A DNA stretch of 51,153 nt from Muribaculaceae bacterium (GTDB lineage: Bacteria; Bacteroidota; Bacteroidia; Bacteroidales; Muribaculaceae). This document shows positions 16,834 through 26,700 of this stretch, piece after piece. The stretch covers positions 1-51,153 of the forward strand of contig JAFQSX010000034.1 in the NCBI GenBank assembly GCA_017409345.1, written 5' to 3'. Positions within the stretch are counted from its first letter, which is position 1; the number at the start of each line of letters is the position of its first letter. The notes under the pieces were generated by a model. That model did not search any database. It was not told the DNA's origin and worked only from the letters and a program-made list of their open reading frames with translations. A program made the translations under genes and the position numbers.

Positions 16834-19800
16834 TTATATTATTATCTTATGTATTGTTGTATTGCCATTGATTGTAATGTTAAGAATATATACACCTTTG
16901 TTTATTGGCTTTTCTATTGAAGATGCATTTTCAACGGAGTTGAGCAACATTCCCGATAGAGTATATAGTTGAGCATTATCTACATCGCAACCAAATGTTA
17001 TATCTTGAGAGTTTATATTAATATTTATATTTTCAGAATTAATACTTTCGGCACCGGTAGCAACGTGGCGAGTGAGTGAATACGCTGCCATGCCATTGCC
17101 GGGTACATATAAATATATATTAGTGCGGTCGTAAGTTGATTCCATCGATTTTGCCTGTCCGGTCAATGCATTGTATTGTAAATAATCGGCAAGCATACCA
17201 TAGTCACCACCAGCATTGTATAGTGTGCCAAAACCGAAAGTAGTGGGTAATGTCCAATATTTTGACGCAGAAGACCATTCGGTGAAACTGCTGACATTTG
17301 CTAATGTGAACTTATAATTAATTGTGTCGTCAGTGCGATTAAATGACGAACTAGGATATATAATGAATGATTTGCCATCGTGGGTGAAATAAGAACCTCC
17401 ATTCCCACTGTTGCTACTTGGGATGAGGTCGGTAAATGCGGCAAATGTGCTTATTGGCGATTTTGTGCCAAATTTATATAAAGTAAATGCTGAACCAGAT
17501 CCATCAATATAGAAATAATCTTTGTCAATTGGATATATGCGAGCTGCAGTGCCAAATCTTGACGCATCTGTAGGATAGAATGTGGTTATAGTTGTAGATT
17601 CGTATGTGCCATTATTTTCTAGTTCTCCATCGTAAATCTCCCAACGATAGATTGTTGCAGCAGCAGAAACGGCAATGATATAAGCCGAACCTGAATTTAT
17701 ATCACCAACAATGCGAGCGTGGTCAATGCGTTCAGGAACTGATAAGTTGAATCTAACAGTCGTTTCTCCTGTATTAGGGTTGACAGTTGCAATTTGTAGA
17801 ATGTCGGTAGTGGTATTTTTTAAGTTCATGATACATAAGTTGCCACTATCGTCAGTAAATACATCGTTACAAGGGTAGGTTGATGTGGCGTGGCTTCCTT
17901 TTAATGTTAAAGAGGTTAATCGCTCGCCGGTAGTTGCGTTATATCTGTCTAAATAACCAATGCCACTGTTATGGCGTGCCACCCATAGAATGTCTATGCC
18001 ATTCTGGTCTCCATATTTGGCAGAGCGAGCACAGAATCCGCGATAGTCACCACTTGCTTCGCTTTGACCAAGGTTGTTGATTGTGGCATTTCTAACCCAC
18101 AAATTAGTGAGAATATATTGAGAACCATTTGCTGAAATGGGGATATACTCATAATCTTCGCGCTTGATTTTATAGTTTGCTTCGGTCGAACCGGTTTCAT
18201 TACTTTGATCTATAACTTCAAATGAACGAACTTCAGATATTGCTTCGTCGTAGCCCGATTTATTGGCTCGTATGCGCCAATAATATGTGCCATTAGAGAA
18301 GTAAGAGATAGGAAGTGTACGTTGCAAACACAAAAAGTCTCCATTTTTTCCATCCTCAGTTGATACTTCGTCCCAATATTGATATCCTGAAAAATATAAT
18401 TCTGAAAAATCTTCAGTTTTGGAAATCTCTAATATCGTTTCGTCGGCATAAGAAACTTGACCATCTACTTTTACATATGGCTTAATTGAAATAAAGACGA
18501 TGTCATTGTTAAATACATCTTTGTCGTTAGGGTAATAAAGAGCATTAATTAGATGTGGCTTTTTAGGTGTGGTAAATTGTCCTACAGCCGAAGTTGTTGT
18601 AGTATAATTGTTATGCGAAGCCTTTATTCGCCAATAATATGTAGTAGAGTTGGGTAAAGAAGTAATGTTGTTTGAACTATATATATTATTATTAGTGGTA
18701 GCACTATAAGTAATTTCGTCAAATGTTGGAGTTGCTGACAACTCAATAGTATATGATGCACCTTCAACCCCTGTCCACATAAAGTCAAATCCATCTTCGG
18801 CCTGTGCGTTGTTAATAGGAGTATTGAGCGTAATAGGCACATTTGGCAACGAAATACGATACGCTGCAAGCCCATTGTTTGGCGCATATACAAATATAGT
18901 TGCCGAGTTGTCCGAATTTTTAATTGTTGCAATTTGATTTAATACATTGGTGTAACTTTCTTTTCCAAAATAGTTTTCGGGGACTGTTTTTAATTTCTCC
19001 ATTAAAGAGAAATTGTATGAGGAGGGATTGTGTACAATATTAAAACTATATCCGTCACCACTATGAGTATTGTTATTGTATATAAATAAAGGGTATTTGC
19101 CAAGTGTGATTTGACCTACACCAGCCCCATTAGGTTTAGTCGGTGCTAAGTCGGTTTTAGAATCAAAACCACTTTTGTATGTAGCATTTCCGCTTGAAAT
19201 GAATGTGTATAATGTGGGAGCATTGCCACTACCATCAGCTATGAAATCAGTTTCGCTAATAGGCATAATCCATGGAGCTCCTCCAAGATTTCCATTTGTA
19301 GGGTAAAATTTCGCTAATGTGGTATATTCTTCAGCCCATGAACCATCGCTTTTGCGAGTCCAACGATATATGCGATTGTGGTTAGATGAGCCATTCCCTG
19401 AAACAGCACCCCAAATTTGCCCACCTTCTTTTGTGATGTCCCCAAATGCGTTGGCATAGTCAATACGCATTGTTACAATTGTGTTTGATTGGAATATGCG
19501 AGTTGCAACCCCTGTTTCAATATTGATAGTACAAACAGTTAGCTGCTCGGATGAAGTAAAATTAGTAACCAAATTGCTTACACATAAATTCCCAGCCCCA
19601 TCGACAAAAATACAGTTTGTTGGAAGACCTAATTTGTTCCCAGCCTTATTTGTAAAACAGTCTCCGGTAAGCGTAATTGTGCGAATGTAATCCCCTGTAC
19701 TTCCATTGAATTCTAATAGTGCTCCAGTGTTTCGAGTGATAACATAAACCTTATCATTATAGGCAACCATAGAGTATTGAACTCCCCCTAATTGGGATGG

Positions 19801-22800
19801 GAATGTATTGCCGTTATTTACACTTTTGTTCCAAAGCTCTGTAATTGTCAAGTTGTTCGCTGCCGATTGTTTAAATGGGCTTGTGAATTGGCGAATTTCA
19901 GATGTGGCTGAAGTGTAATTGGGGTGAGAAGCTTTTACTCTCCAAAAGTATTGAGTTTCGCTTGCGAGGTTAAAATTAGAAGAGTTATAACTTGTTGATG
20001 TAGTGGTTGCGTTAAACACAATATCTTCAAATGTAGCAGTCTTTGAAATCTCAAGCGTGTAAGATGCTCCCTCAACGCCACTCCATGAGAAATCAAAATC
20101 TTCTTCAAATGTTGCATTGTTAGCAGGTGAATTTAGCGAAATTTCAATCTCAGGCAATGAAATGCGATAAGCAGCAAGCCCATTTAAAGGAGCATAAAGG
20201 AATACCGTCACACTACCATCATTATTGTTTATTGCTACCGGTTGGTCAAGATTCCACGAATGTCCGGTTGTCCCCAATTTGTTTTCGGGAACCGATTTCA
20301 TAAATTGAAATTGAGCGAAATCAAAGTCGTGTTTGTTTGCAACAATAGAGAAACTATGAATGTCATTAACATATATAAATAATGGCGTTGAGCCTATGGT
20401 GATTGAGTATGTGCCATTATAGTTTGTATTAGTTGGTTGAATTGCCGCGTTGTTGGCAAAACTATTATCGAGGATTGCATTTCCTCCACGATTAAACGTG
20501 TATAATGAGGGGTGAGTAGCACCTCCATCAACAATAAATTGAGTGGCTGATATAGGTTGAATAGAAGGAGCATAGTCAAGTTTGGTTGCTGAATTAGGAT
20601 AAAAATCACTTATTGTTGTTGATTCTTCGGTCCAAGAACCATCGCTATTGCGAGTCCATCTAAACACTTTGTCGGTAGTCGTTGCTGCCCATATTTGACC
20701 ACCTGTCTTGGTTAAATCCCCAAATGCATTGGCATAGTCGATGCGATAGCGAGAAGATGTAAGTTCCGCTTCAAATATTTTTGTCGTTTTACCGGTAGTA
20801 ATATCAACAGAGCACACTGTTAGAGGTTTTATCTCGGAAGTTACTGTTAGGCTACTGATATAAAGATTTCCGGCTCCATCGGCAAAAATGCAGTTGCCAG
20901 GTTGATAATTCCAACCTGCAATGTTTCCAATAGTAGATGTGTAAATATCTCCACTGAGAGATATAGTTTTGATATATGCACCTGTTTCTCCGTTGAACTC
21001 TAATAGCGAGCAATCTGTTTCGCTTGCACGCTCGAGGATATATACATTGCCGTTATATGCTGCCATCGAACGAGCACTAACACAAGTATTAAGTTCGTTA
21101 GGGAAATTTCCTGTATTGACTGATTTAATCCATTTCTCTTCAATGGTCAATCCGTCAATAGTTTCACCTTCAACTTTAGGTGTTATGAATGATGCGTAAT
21201 CCGATACTGATGATTGGTAGCCGTCTCTTGAGGCTTTGATGCGCCAAAAATATGTTTTTCCACCTGTTAGTGATGTTGTGGGGATTTCATAACTTGTGGC
21301 AGTAGTGTTTGTAGAAATTAAAATATCGTTGAATGACGAATATTCGGCAAGTTCAAAAGTGTAACTTGCACCATCTATTCCTTCCCAACTAAAAGGTATT
21401 GTTTCGGTGTTGATAGTGCTGGTGTTTTCGGGGGTAAGCAGGGTTATTGCGATTGTGGGACGGGTTTCCATCGTAAAACTGCGAATCTCGCTCCATGCTG
21501 AGTTGTAAGATTCTTTTGATGCTATTACTCGCCAATAATAAGTCGCTCCGTCGGTTAAGTCAGCAGTAGAAAAAGTTATATTTTTTGTTGTGACAACTTG
21601 TTCGATTAGTGGGGCTGTAAAATCTTCGCTTGTGCTGATTTGGAATGTAAAAGAGGTTCCATCGCTTGTCCAACTAAAAGTGTTGTCGCCAAAAGATAAC
21701 ACGCTTGCTGTGGCGGGCGAATTCAATGATAATGAAACGTTGCCAAGATTAGGTGCATTTAGTGTGGCGGCTTCCCACTCATAACCAAATCGGTCAACGA
21801 TTGTTACCGCATACCAGTATGATGAAGAAGAGTAAGATGATACATCAAAACTATTGTTATATGTAATATCAAGGAGATAATCGGCTTTATATCCGCCATC
21901 GTTGGTGTGGATTGTTGATTTAGCATCGTTTGCACCAGTATTTAAGGGGATTGCATATACAGCGTATCTCATGGGTATATTTGATAAATTGTATCCTGTT
22001 ACGCTCATATTTTTAGCTCCCCATGATAGAGTAGAACCATTTAGTGCCATGTCGTCAACTGTTCCAGGGTTGACAATGATTGTTTCTTCATCGGAACGAA
22101 CGATTTTAGGCGTTAATGCATAGTGTTGATATAGGTTTTCTTTTAAGTAATCTCCCAATCCAGAAGTTCGAGGACCATTTATAAAGCCGGCTGAGTAGAA
22201 TACTTCTCCGGGGTTAAAGTCGGCTGATGAGTTTCTAACTTGTGCGATTTGATTAAATCTCTCGGTGTAATCGCTAGAATTATTATTCCATATACTAGTG
22301 CTACCTGCAATGTCATGGCTGATGTAACATTGAACACCATATGTGGCAGCTAAATTATTCCACCATTCACATAGAGGATTGAAAGGAGCTGATTGATGAT
22401 TTGTTGTCCAATATAATTGGGGAGATATATAGTCGATATATCCATCAATAATCCAAGCACAAGGGTCGGCAAAAATGCCATTGTATTGATATCCATTTGA
22501 GGATATTTTTGCCGGTTCGATGCCGTGAGCCTTTGCCCCAACATTTGCTACGCCGGCAGGAGCAACTCCAAATTTCACGTATGGCTTTTCACGTTGTATC
22601 ATATCGAAAGCCAACTTTACGGTTTTGTTGATGTTATCGCGACGCCAATCGCCCATATTCATCGTCCCACCTGAGTTTATGTAGCTTTGATATTGTGGAT
22701 AGTCACCGACATCGATAGTTGAAGGTATGCCGTTTGGATAAAAATAATCGTCCCAAACCAGACCATCAATGTCATAATTTTGAACAATTTCTTTACAAAC

Positions 22801-23397
22801 ATTTTCCACAATATAATTGCGTACATCTTCAATACCGGGATTTAGAACGGATGTGGTTGATGTGACATCTCCATTTTCATCGGTAGCTGCATAAGTGATA
22901 ATCCAACCATTATTGCGAAGTGTCATGTCGTTAGTTGTTTCGTAAAGAGTTGAACTCGCACTAAATCGAAATGGATTGACCCATGCGTGACATTCCATCC
23001 CAAATTCATGACACACTTCTATACAATATGCTAAGGGATCCCAATTGCCATAAGGAGCGGTTCCTCGTTTTCCTGTCAATGCCGATGACCATGGCTCATA
23101 ACTTGAATTATACATTGCATCACACATGCCTCGCACTTGAAAGTTTACAGCATTAAATCCTGATGCTTTCAGTTTCTGAATCATATTGCGAAGGTATGTC
23201 TTTTGGTTATTTCTAACGGTAGAAGAGGTGCCTGTATATGCACTTCCTGCATCGTTTTTAGGCCAGTCAAGATTCCAAACGGTGGCAATCCATGCTGAGC
23301 GCATCTCGCGTTTAGGGTAGGTGTCGGCGATTGATTTTTGGGTGGCAAAAAAGAGTATAGAGAGGAATAGAATTAGTCTAATTGCAAATTTTTGCAT
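16834..23397 (-). CDS. Secreted family-10-like glycosyl hydrolase (GHL10) with propeller-like modules, 2187 aa
   Basis: A larger paralogue of the next gene. Signal peptide of about 24 residues; GHL10-type catalytic domain (about 28-440) opening KREMRSAWIATVWNLDWP and containing WDDYFYPNG (about 213). It continues with FN3-like domains (about 555-740), propeller-like module A (about 747-1083), FN3 (1085-1178), module B (1180-1517), two FN3-like domains (1520-1728), module C (1757-2113) and a C-terminal sorting-like domain (about 2115-2187). Modules share landmarks such as MAAYNGNVY, LLEFNGETG and IFADGAGNLYIS. It has one propeller more than its neighbour, so module gain or loss has occurred. 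A clear promoter lies at 23487-23517. Probably exported and cell-surface bound or released; glycan substrate unknown. Confidence 0.85.
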   Translation of the reverse strand: MQKFAIRLILFLSILFFATQKSIADTYPKREMRSAWIATVWNLDWPKNDAGSAYTGTSSTVRNNQKTYLRNMIQKLKASGFNAVNFQVRGMCDAMYNSSYEPWSSALTGKRGTAPYGNWDPLAYCIEVCHEFGMECHAWVNPFRFSASSTLYETTNDMTLRNNGWIITYAATDENGDVTSTTSVLNPGIEDVRNYIVENVCKEIVQNYDIDGLVWDDYFYPNGIPSTIDVGDYPQYQSYINSGGTMNMGDWRRDNINKTVKLAFDMIQREKPYVKFGVAPAGVANVGAKAHGIEPAKISSNGYQYNGIFADPCAWIIDGYIDYISPQLYWTTNHQSAPFNPLCEWWNNLAATYGVQCYISHDIAGSTSIWNNNSSDYTERFNQIAQVRNSSADFNPGEVFYSAGFINGPRTSGLGDYLKENLYQHYALTPKIVRSDEETIIVNPGTVDDMALNGSTLSWGAKNMSVTGYNLSNIPMRYAVYAIPLNTGANDAKSTIHTNDGGYKADYLLDITYNNSFDVSSYSSSSYWYAVTIVDRFGYEWEAATLNAPNLGNVSLSLNSPATASVLSFGDNTFSWTSDGTSFTFQISTSEDFTAPLIEQVVTTKNITFSTADLTDGATYYWRVIASKESYNSAWSEIRSFTMETRPTIAITLLTPENTSTINTETIPFSWEGIDGASYTFELAEYSSFNDILISTNTTATSYEIPTTSLTGGKTYFWRIKASRDGYQSSVSDYASFITPKVEGETIDGLTIEEKWIKSVNTGNFPNELNTCVSARSMAAYNGNVYILERASETDCSLLEFNGETGAYIKTISLSGDIYTSTIGNIAGWNYQPGNCIFADGAGNLYISSLTVTSEIKPLTVCSVDITTGKTTKIFEAELTSSRYRIDYANAFGDLTKTGGQIWAATTTDKVFRWTRNSDGSWTEESTTISDFYPNSATKLDYAPSIQPISATQFIVDGGATHPSLYTFNRGGNAILDNSFANNAAIQPTNTNYNGTYSITIGSTPLFIYVNDIHSFSIVANKHDFDFAQFQFMKSVPENKLGTTGHSWNLDQPVAINNNDGSVTVFLYAPLNGLAAYRISLPEIEISLNSPANNATFEEDFDFSWSGVEGASYTLEISKTATFEDIVFNATTTSTSYNSSNFNLASETQYFWRVKASHPNYTSATSEIRQFTSPFKQSAANNLTITELWNKSVNNGNTFPSQLGGVQYSMVAYNDKVYVITRNTGALLEFNGSTGDYIRTITLTGDCFTNKAGNKLGLPTNCIFVDGAGNLCVSNLVTNFTSSEQLTVCTINIETGVATRIFQSNTIVTMRIDYANAFGDITKEGGQIWGAVSGNGSSNHNRIYRWTRKSDGSWAEEYTTLAKFYPTNGNLGGAPWIMPISETDFIADGSGNAPTLYTFISSGNATYKSGFDSKTDLAPTKPNGAGVGQITLGKYPLFIYNNNTHSGDGYSFNIVHNPSSYNFSLMEKLKTVPENYFGKESYTNVLNQIATIKNSDNSATIFVYAPNNGLAAYRISLPNVPITLNTPINNAQAEDGFDFMWTGVEGASYTIELSATPTFDEITYSATTNNNIYSSNNITSLPNSTTYYWRIKASHNNYTTTTSAVGQFTTPKKPHLINALYYPNDKDVFNNDIVFISIKPYVKVDGQVSYADETILEISKTEDFSELYFSGYQYWDEVSTEDGKNGDFLCLQRTLPISYFSNGTYYWRIRANKSGYDEAISEVRSFEVIDQSNETGSTEANYKIKREDYEYIPISANGSQYILTNLWVRNATINNLGQSEASGDYRGFCARSAKYGDQNGIDILWVARHNSGIGYLDRYNATTGERLTSLTLKGSHATSTYPCNDVFTDDSGNLCIMNLKNTTTDILQIATVNPNTGETTVRFNLSVPERIDHARIVGDINSGSAYIIAVSAAATIYRWEIYDGELENNGTYESTTITTFYPTDASRFGTAARIYPIDKDYFYIDGSGSAFTLYKFGTKSPISTFAAFTDLIPSSNSGNGGSYFTHDGKSFIIYPSSSFNRTDDTINYKFTLANVSSFTEWSSASKYWTLPTTFGFGTLYNAGGDYGMLADYLQYNALTGQAKSMESTYDRTNIYLYVPGNGMAAYSLTRHVATGAESINSENINININSQDITFGCDVDNAQLYTLSGMLLNSVENASSIEKPINKGVYILNITINGNTTIHKIII

Positions 23398-23486
23398 GGT
23401 ATATATTTAGTTAGATTTTGTTTTATGTTAATTAAAATGTAAAAATATGCTCATTCGTGCATAAGCACTATGAGTATATTAATATG

Positions 23487-23517
23487 CAAATATAAGAAAA
23501 AATGAAAAATTTGCAAA
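23487..23517 (-). promoter_or_regulatory. Promoter of the two giant glycosidase-like genes (-7 TATATTTG, -33 TTTG)
   Basis: On the minus strand TATATTTG (23487-23494) matches the -7 consensus and TTTG (23514-23517) lies exactly 19 bases upstream, the best -33/-7 pair in the window. The transcript would have a leader of about 80 bases before the ATG at 23397. Confidence 0.7.
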
Positions 23518-23683
23518 AAACTGAAATAATGTTATTAATCATTAACACAAAGGTGGAATATTTATATAGATAAGAGAGCTTAATATGTTAAATAAATTAA
23601 CGCGGCTTGTGACGAACTCCTATTTAATGCATAGAATGATGTGTTAAAGAATATAATTGAAAATGAATATTTATAATATGGCA

Positions 23684-23715
23684 GAGGAGTTATGCATTTT
23701 TATACATAACCCCTC
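23684..23715 (-). terminator. Likely terminator after the A2M-like gene
   Basis: GAGGGGTTATGTAT on the minus strand (23702-23715) pairs with 23684-23697 through G-U-tolerant pairing. The stem lies 22 bases after the A2M stop. The sequence after the stem is AT-rich but lacks a long T run, so function is less certain. Confidence 0.5.
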
Positions 23716-23737
23716 AGTTGCGAATTTATGAGGCGTT

Positions 23738-26700
23738 TTATTTGCCTACGAAGATATGATTTCCGGCAGAGTGGGCGGTGATTTGAGGTGCATATTGGCT
23801 TTGAATTGTGGCGATACCCGATGCAAATTCACCCTCGTTGTTTACGTACATATCATAAGTGAGTAGATATGTGCCTTTGGGGAGATTTGTCACGAAAATA
23901 TTTGTGGCTTCATCTCGGTTTTCGCGATAGAAAAATATACCTTCGGCAAATATAGGTTTTGGCAATTGTTCGGTAGGTTCGAAACAAGCGGCACGTTCAT
24001 CGGTAATCGTGACATAATCAATGTCGCGTTTAGCTTTGATAGTGAGTTGTATTTTTATTAAATCGCCCACTTTGTAATCAGTGGCGATAATCCATTTATC
24101 TCCAACCTTTTTCAATAAAGTTTTTTCGATAGAGATGTCATTGCCTGCCACTGATTTAATGTCGGTCATGTCGGCGTTAAATTGGCGATATACGGCACCC
24201 CATGAAGGATATTCGCCATGTTTGGCAATGGTGAGTTTCTTGCCCGAAGGCGCAAGGGGAGAAATGTCGGTTTTTACATATCCGGTGATGTTGTCGAAAC
24301 GTGTAGGGGTGATGCTTTCATCGTTGAGCAATATTTCGCAACCCAACGATGGTCTTGTCCAACGTGTTCCGGTGTTGAGCAGTGTGTATATTACATAACT
24401 TGTTGCCGATGAGTTGCCCCAGTCGTTAGCTTCTTTGTTGATAATGAGCCATTGACGCATTTTGTCAATATCTTTGTTGTTGGGTGTTATTTGGTGATAT
24501 GCGTCCAATATGTTGGCATGAGATAGGATTTTATCAATGCTCCAATCTGAACTGTTTTCAATCGTTGGCCACCACATGCCTTTTGATTGCGAGGTTTGTG
24601 CGAATTCGGTAACCGAATTCAGTATTTCGCGAGCGGTGGAATTATAGCCGTTATTATTGAGTATTATTGCCGATGTGGCCTTTTTTACAAGCGAATATTG
24701 CTTCCAGTTTCCCACGATTTGTTGAATAGTAGCATTGGTTACTTTTTTTGCGGCTGTTGATTGCTTGTATTCGGGGAACATGTCGCGAATAAATACATAT
24801 AGACTATAGTCGCCTTTGGGATATTTTTTATATAGTTTAGCATATTCGGCATCAATGTATTTTAATGCATTTTCGGTCATGGAGTTTAGATCCTTGTTGT
24901 CGGGAAGGAATCCGAGTTTTTTCATGTGTCCGATTTTCTCAAGAATTGAGAGTGTTGCCCAAGTTGATGCTTTGTCACACTCGGCAATCCAAGCCCAACC
25001 TCCACCTGTGCGTTGTAACGTGGCAAGTAAGTGGATATTTTTGTCAATAGCCGTTTTATTCCCTTTTTTATCAAAAAGAAGTGCGAGTCGAACCATTCTC
25101 TCGGTGTCGTTTTCGGCATCTTGCACCCAAGGTGTGGCACTCAAAAGCATATTTTTGAGGTCTTGGTTGCGGCTGAGCATTGATACGAGTGTGGAGTCGC
25201 TCTTATCGGAGTGTTGCCATTGATATATGGCATTGGCTATTTGTGGATTTTGTCGCACAATACCATCGGCTATTGCCGCCGAATAAATAGCCATTGCCGC
25301 TGAAGTAGAGGTGCGTGATTGATTTTTATTAAGCCCCGGCAATGCTGTAACGGCATACCATGTGGGGTTTTCGCAAAATTCGAGCGTTACACGCGCGTCG
25401 GCGGGCATTGTGGGGAGTGTTTGGGTATAACTTTTTTCGTCAATACCCATATAGAATGTTGTTGTTTCAATCACCGGAGATGACGCCGGAAGAATCGGTA
25501 TTAAAGACTGTTCGCCATCACCAAAATTGTCGCAATATGATTTAATGCGGTAGCCTATCATGGTTGCATCAATAGGGACCTTGATTTCGATTGATGCTAA
25601 TGTAGATTGTGCGGCCTCAATTTGATCAATTTGACGATAGGTTGAGATTATTTTAGCGGTAGATGGGTCGAATAGCTCGATGATGGTAGTGATTGTCAAA
25701 GTGCTATCGCTATTATTCATCACCGAGGCTTTGATAGTTGCTTTGTCGCCATTGCGGAGGAAACGAGGCATATTAGGTTGCACCATTATAGGTTTGTTGG
25801 CCAACACTTCGCGTGCGAAGTGGGCTACATCCAAATCTTTGTTATAGGCAATGGCGTTGAATAGCCATGTGGTGTTGGCATTGGGTACGGTAAATGAGTA
25901 TGTTAAGTTCCCGAGAGTGTCGGTGGTGAGCATTGGACGGAAGAATGCCAATGGCGTTTCATTGTCGCGCAATGTGATGTTAGGCGAATTTGAATCCTCC
26001 GGAGAGTCCGACACTGATTGTACGGCGTAACATACTTTTTTGCTCGCAACCACCTCTCCAAGAACTTCAGAGTTGTCTTCTGCTATCTCCTCTTCGGCAA
26101 TTGCATATTGCTCAATAGAGCTGTTTTTTGAACGACCTGATGAAGAGAGGGCTCTAACGTAAATATTTCCTGTATAGCGTCCGGCTAATAATGGATAACC
26201 ATATGTATTGAATTTAGGCTCCATAACCGATGTGCAATTTTTCAAGAAAGGGCTTCTATAATATGAGCTATAAGAATTGTTATAAAACGCCGGACTGCTG
26301 ATGTTGGAATAATGCGGTGGAGTATAGAAGTGTAAATTGAAATTATGCGATTCTAATTTTTCGATAGCGAGAGAATACATATCCATCAATACTGCCGATT
26401 TAGAACCATTGCCGTTTGCGTCAGTAATGTTGAAAAACCATTGTTCTTCACTTCCGGGAGTGATTTTGTCGCGGAATGATTCTGCCGATATTTTAAATCC
26501 TTTATTGGCGCTTGCTCTGTCTATTTGGGCGGAAACGGAATAAGATTTATAATTGTTTACTGCGATTAATTTCATCGAGGCTTCATTTACCCCTTTAGGT
26601 AATAGAATGCGCGATTTGTGAATGCCGGCTTTGGCTTTTATCCAGCGTTGGTCATAAACTTTATTGTCGTCATAGAGTACATATAAAATGTCGCCGTCGC

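Larger units (their letters stand above)
23398..23737. other. Intergenic region between the A2M-like gene and the glycosidase pair
   Basis: This 340-base AT-rich spacer has no credible ORF. It contains the glycosidase promoter (23487-23517, minus strand), a hairpin that may terminate A2M transcription (23684-23715), and otherwise unstructured AT-rich DNA. Confidence 0.6.

Noticed and set aside
11983-23397. Repeated DNA in the glycosidase genes as a possible CRISPR array or tandem satellite
   Set aside because: The repetition is in-frame protein domain duplication at about 90 and 340 residues, with no short identical direct repeats and spacers.
24816-25223. Plus-strand open frame of 135 codons inside the A2M-like gene
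   Set aside because: Antisense to a conserved part of the A2M protein; composition is that of a mirror frame.
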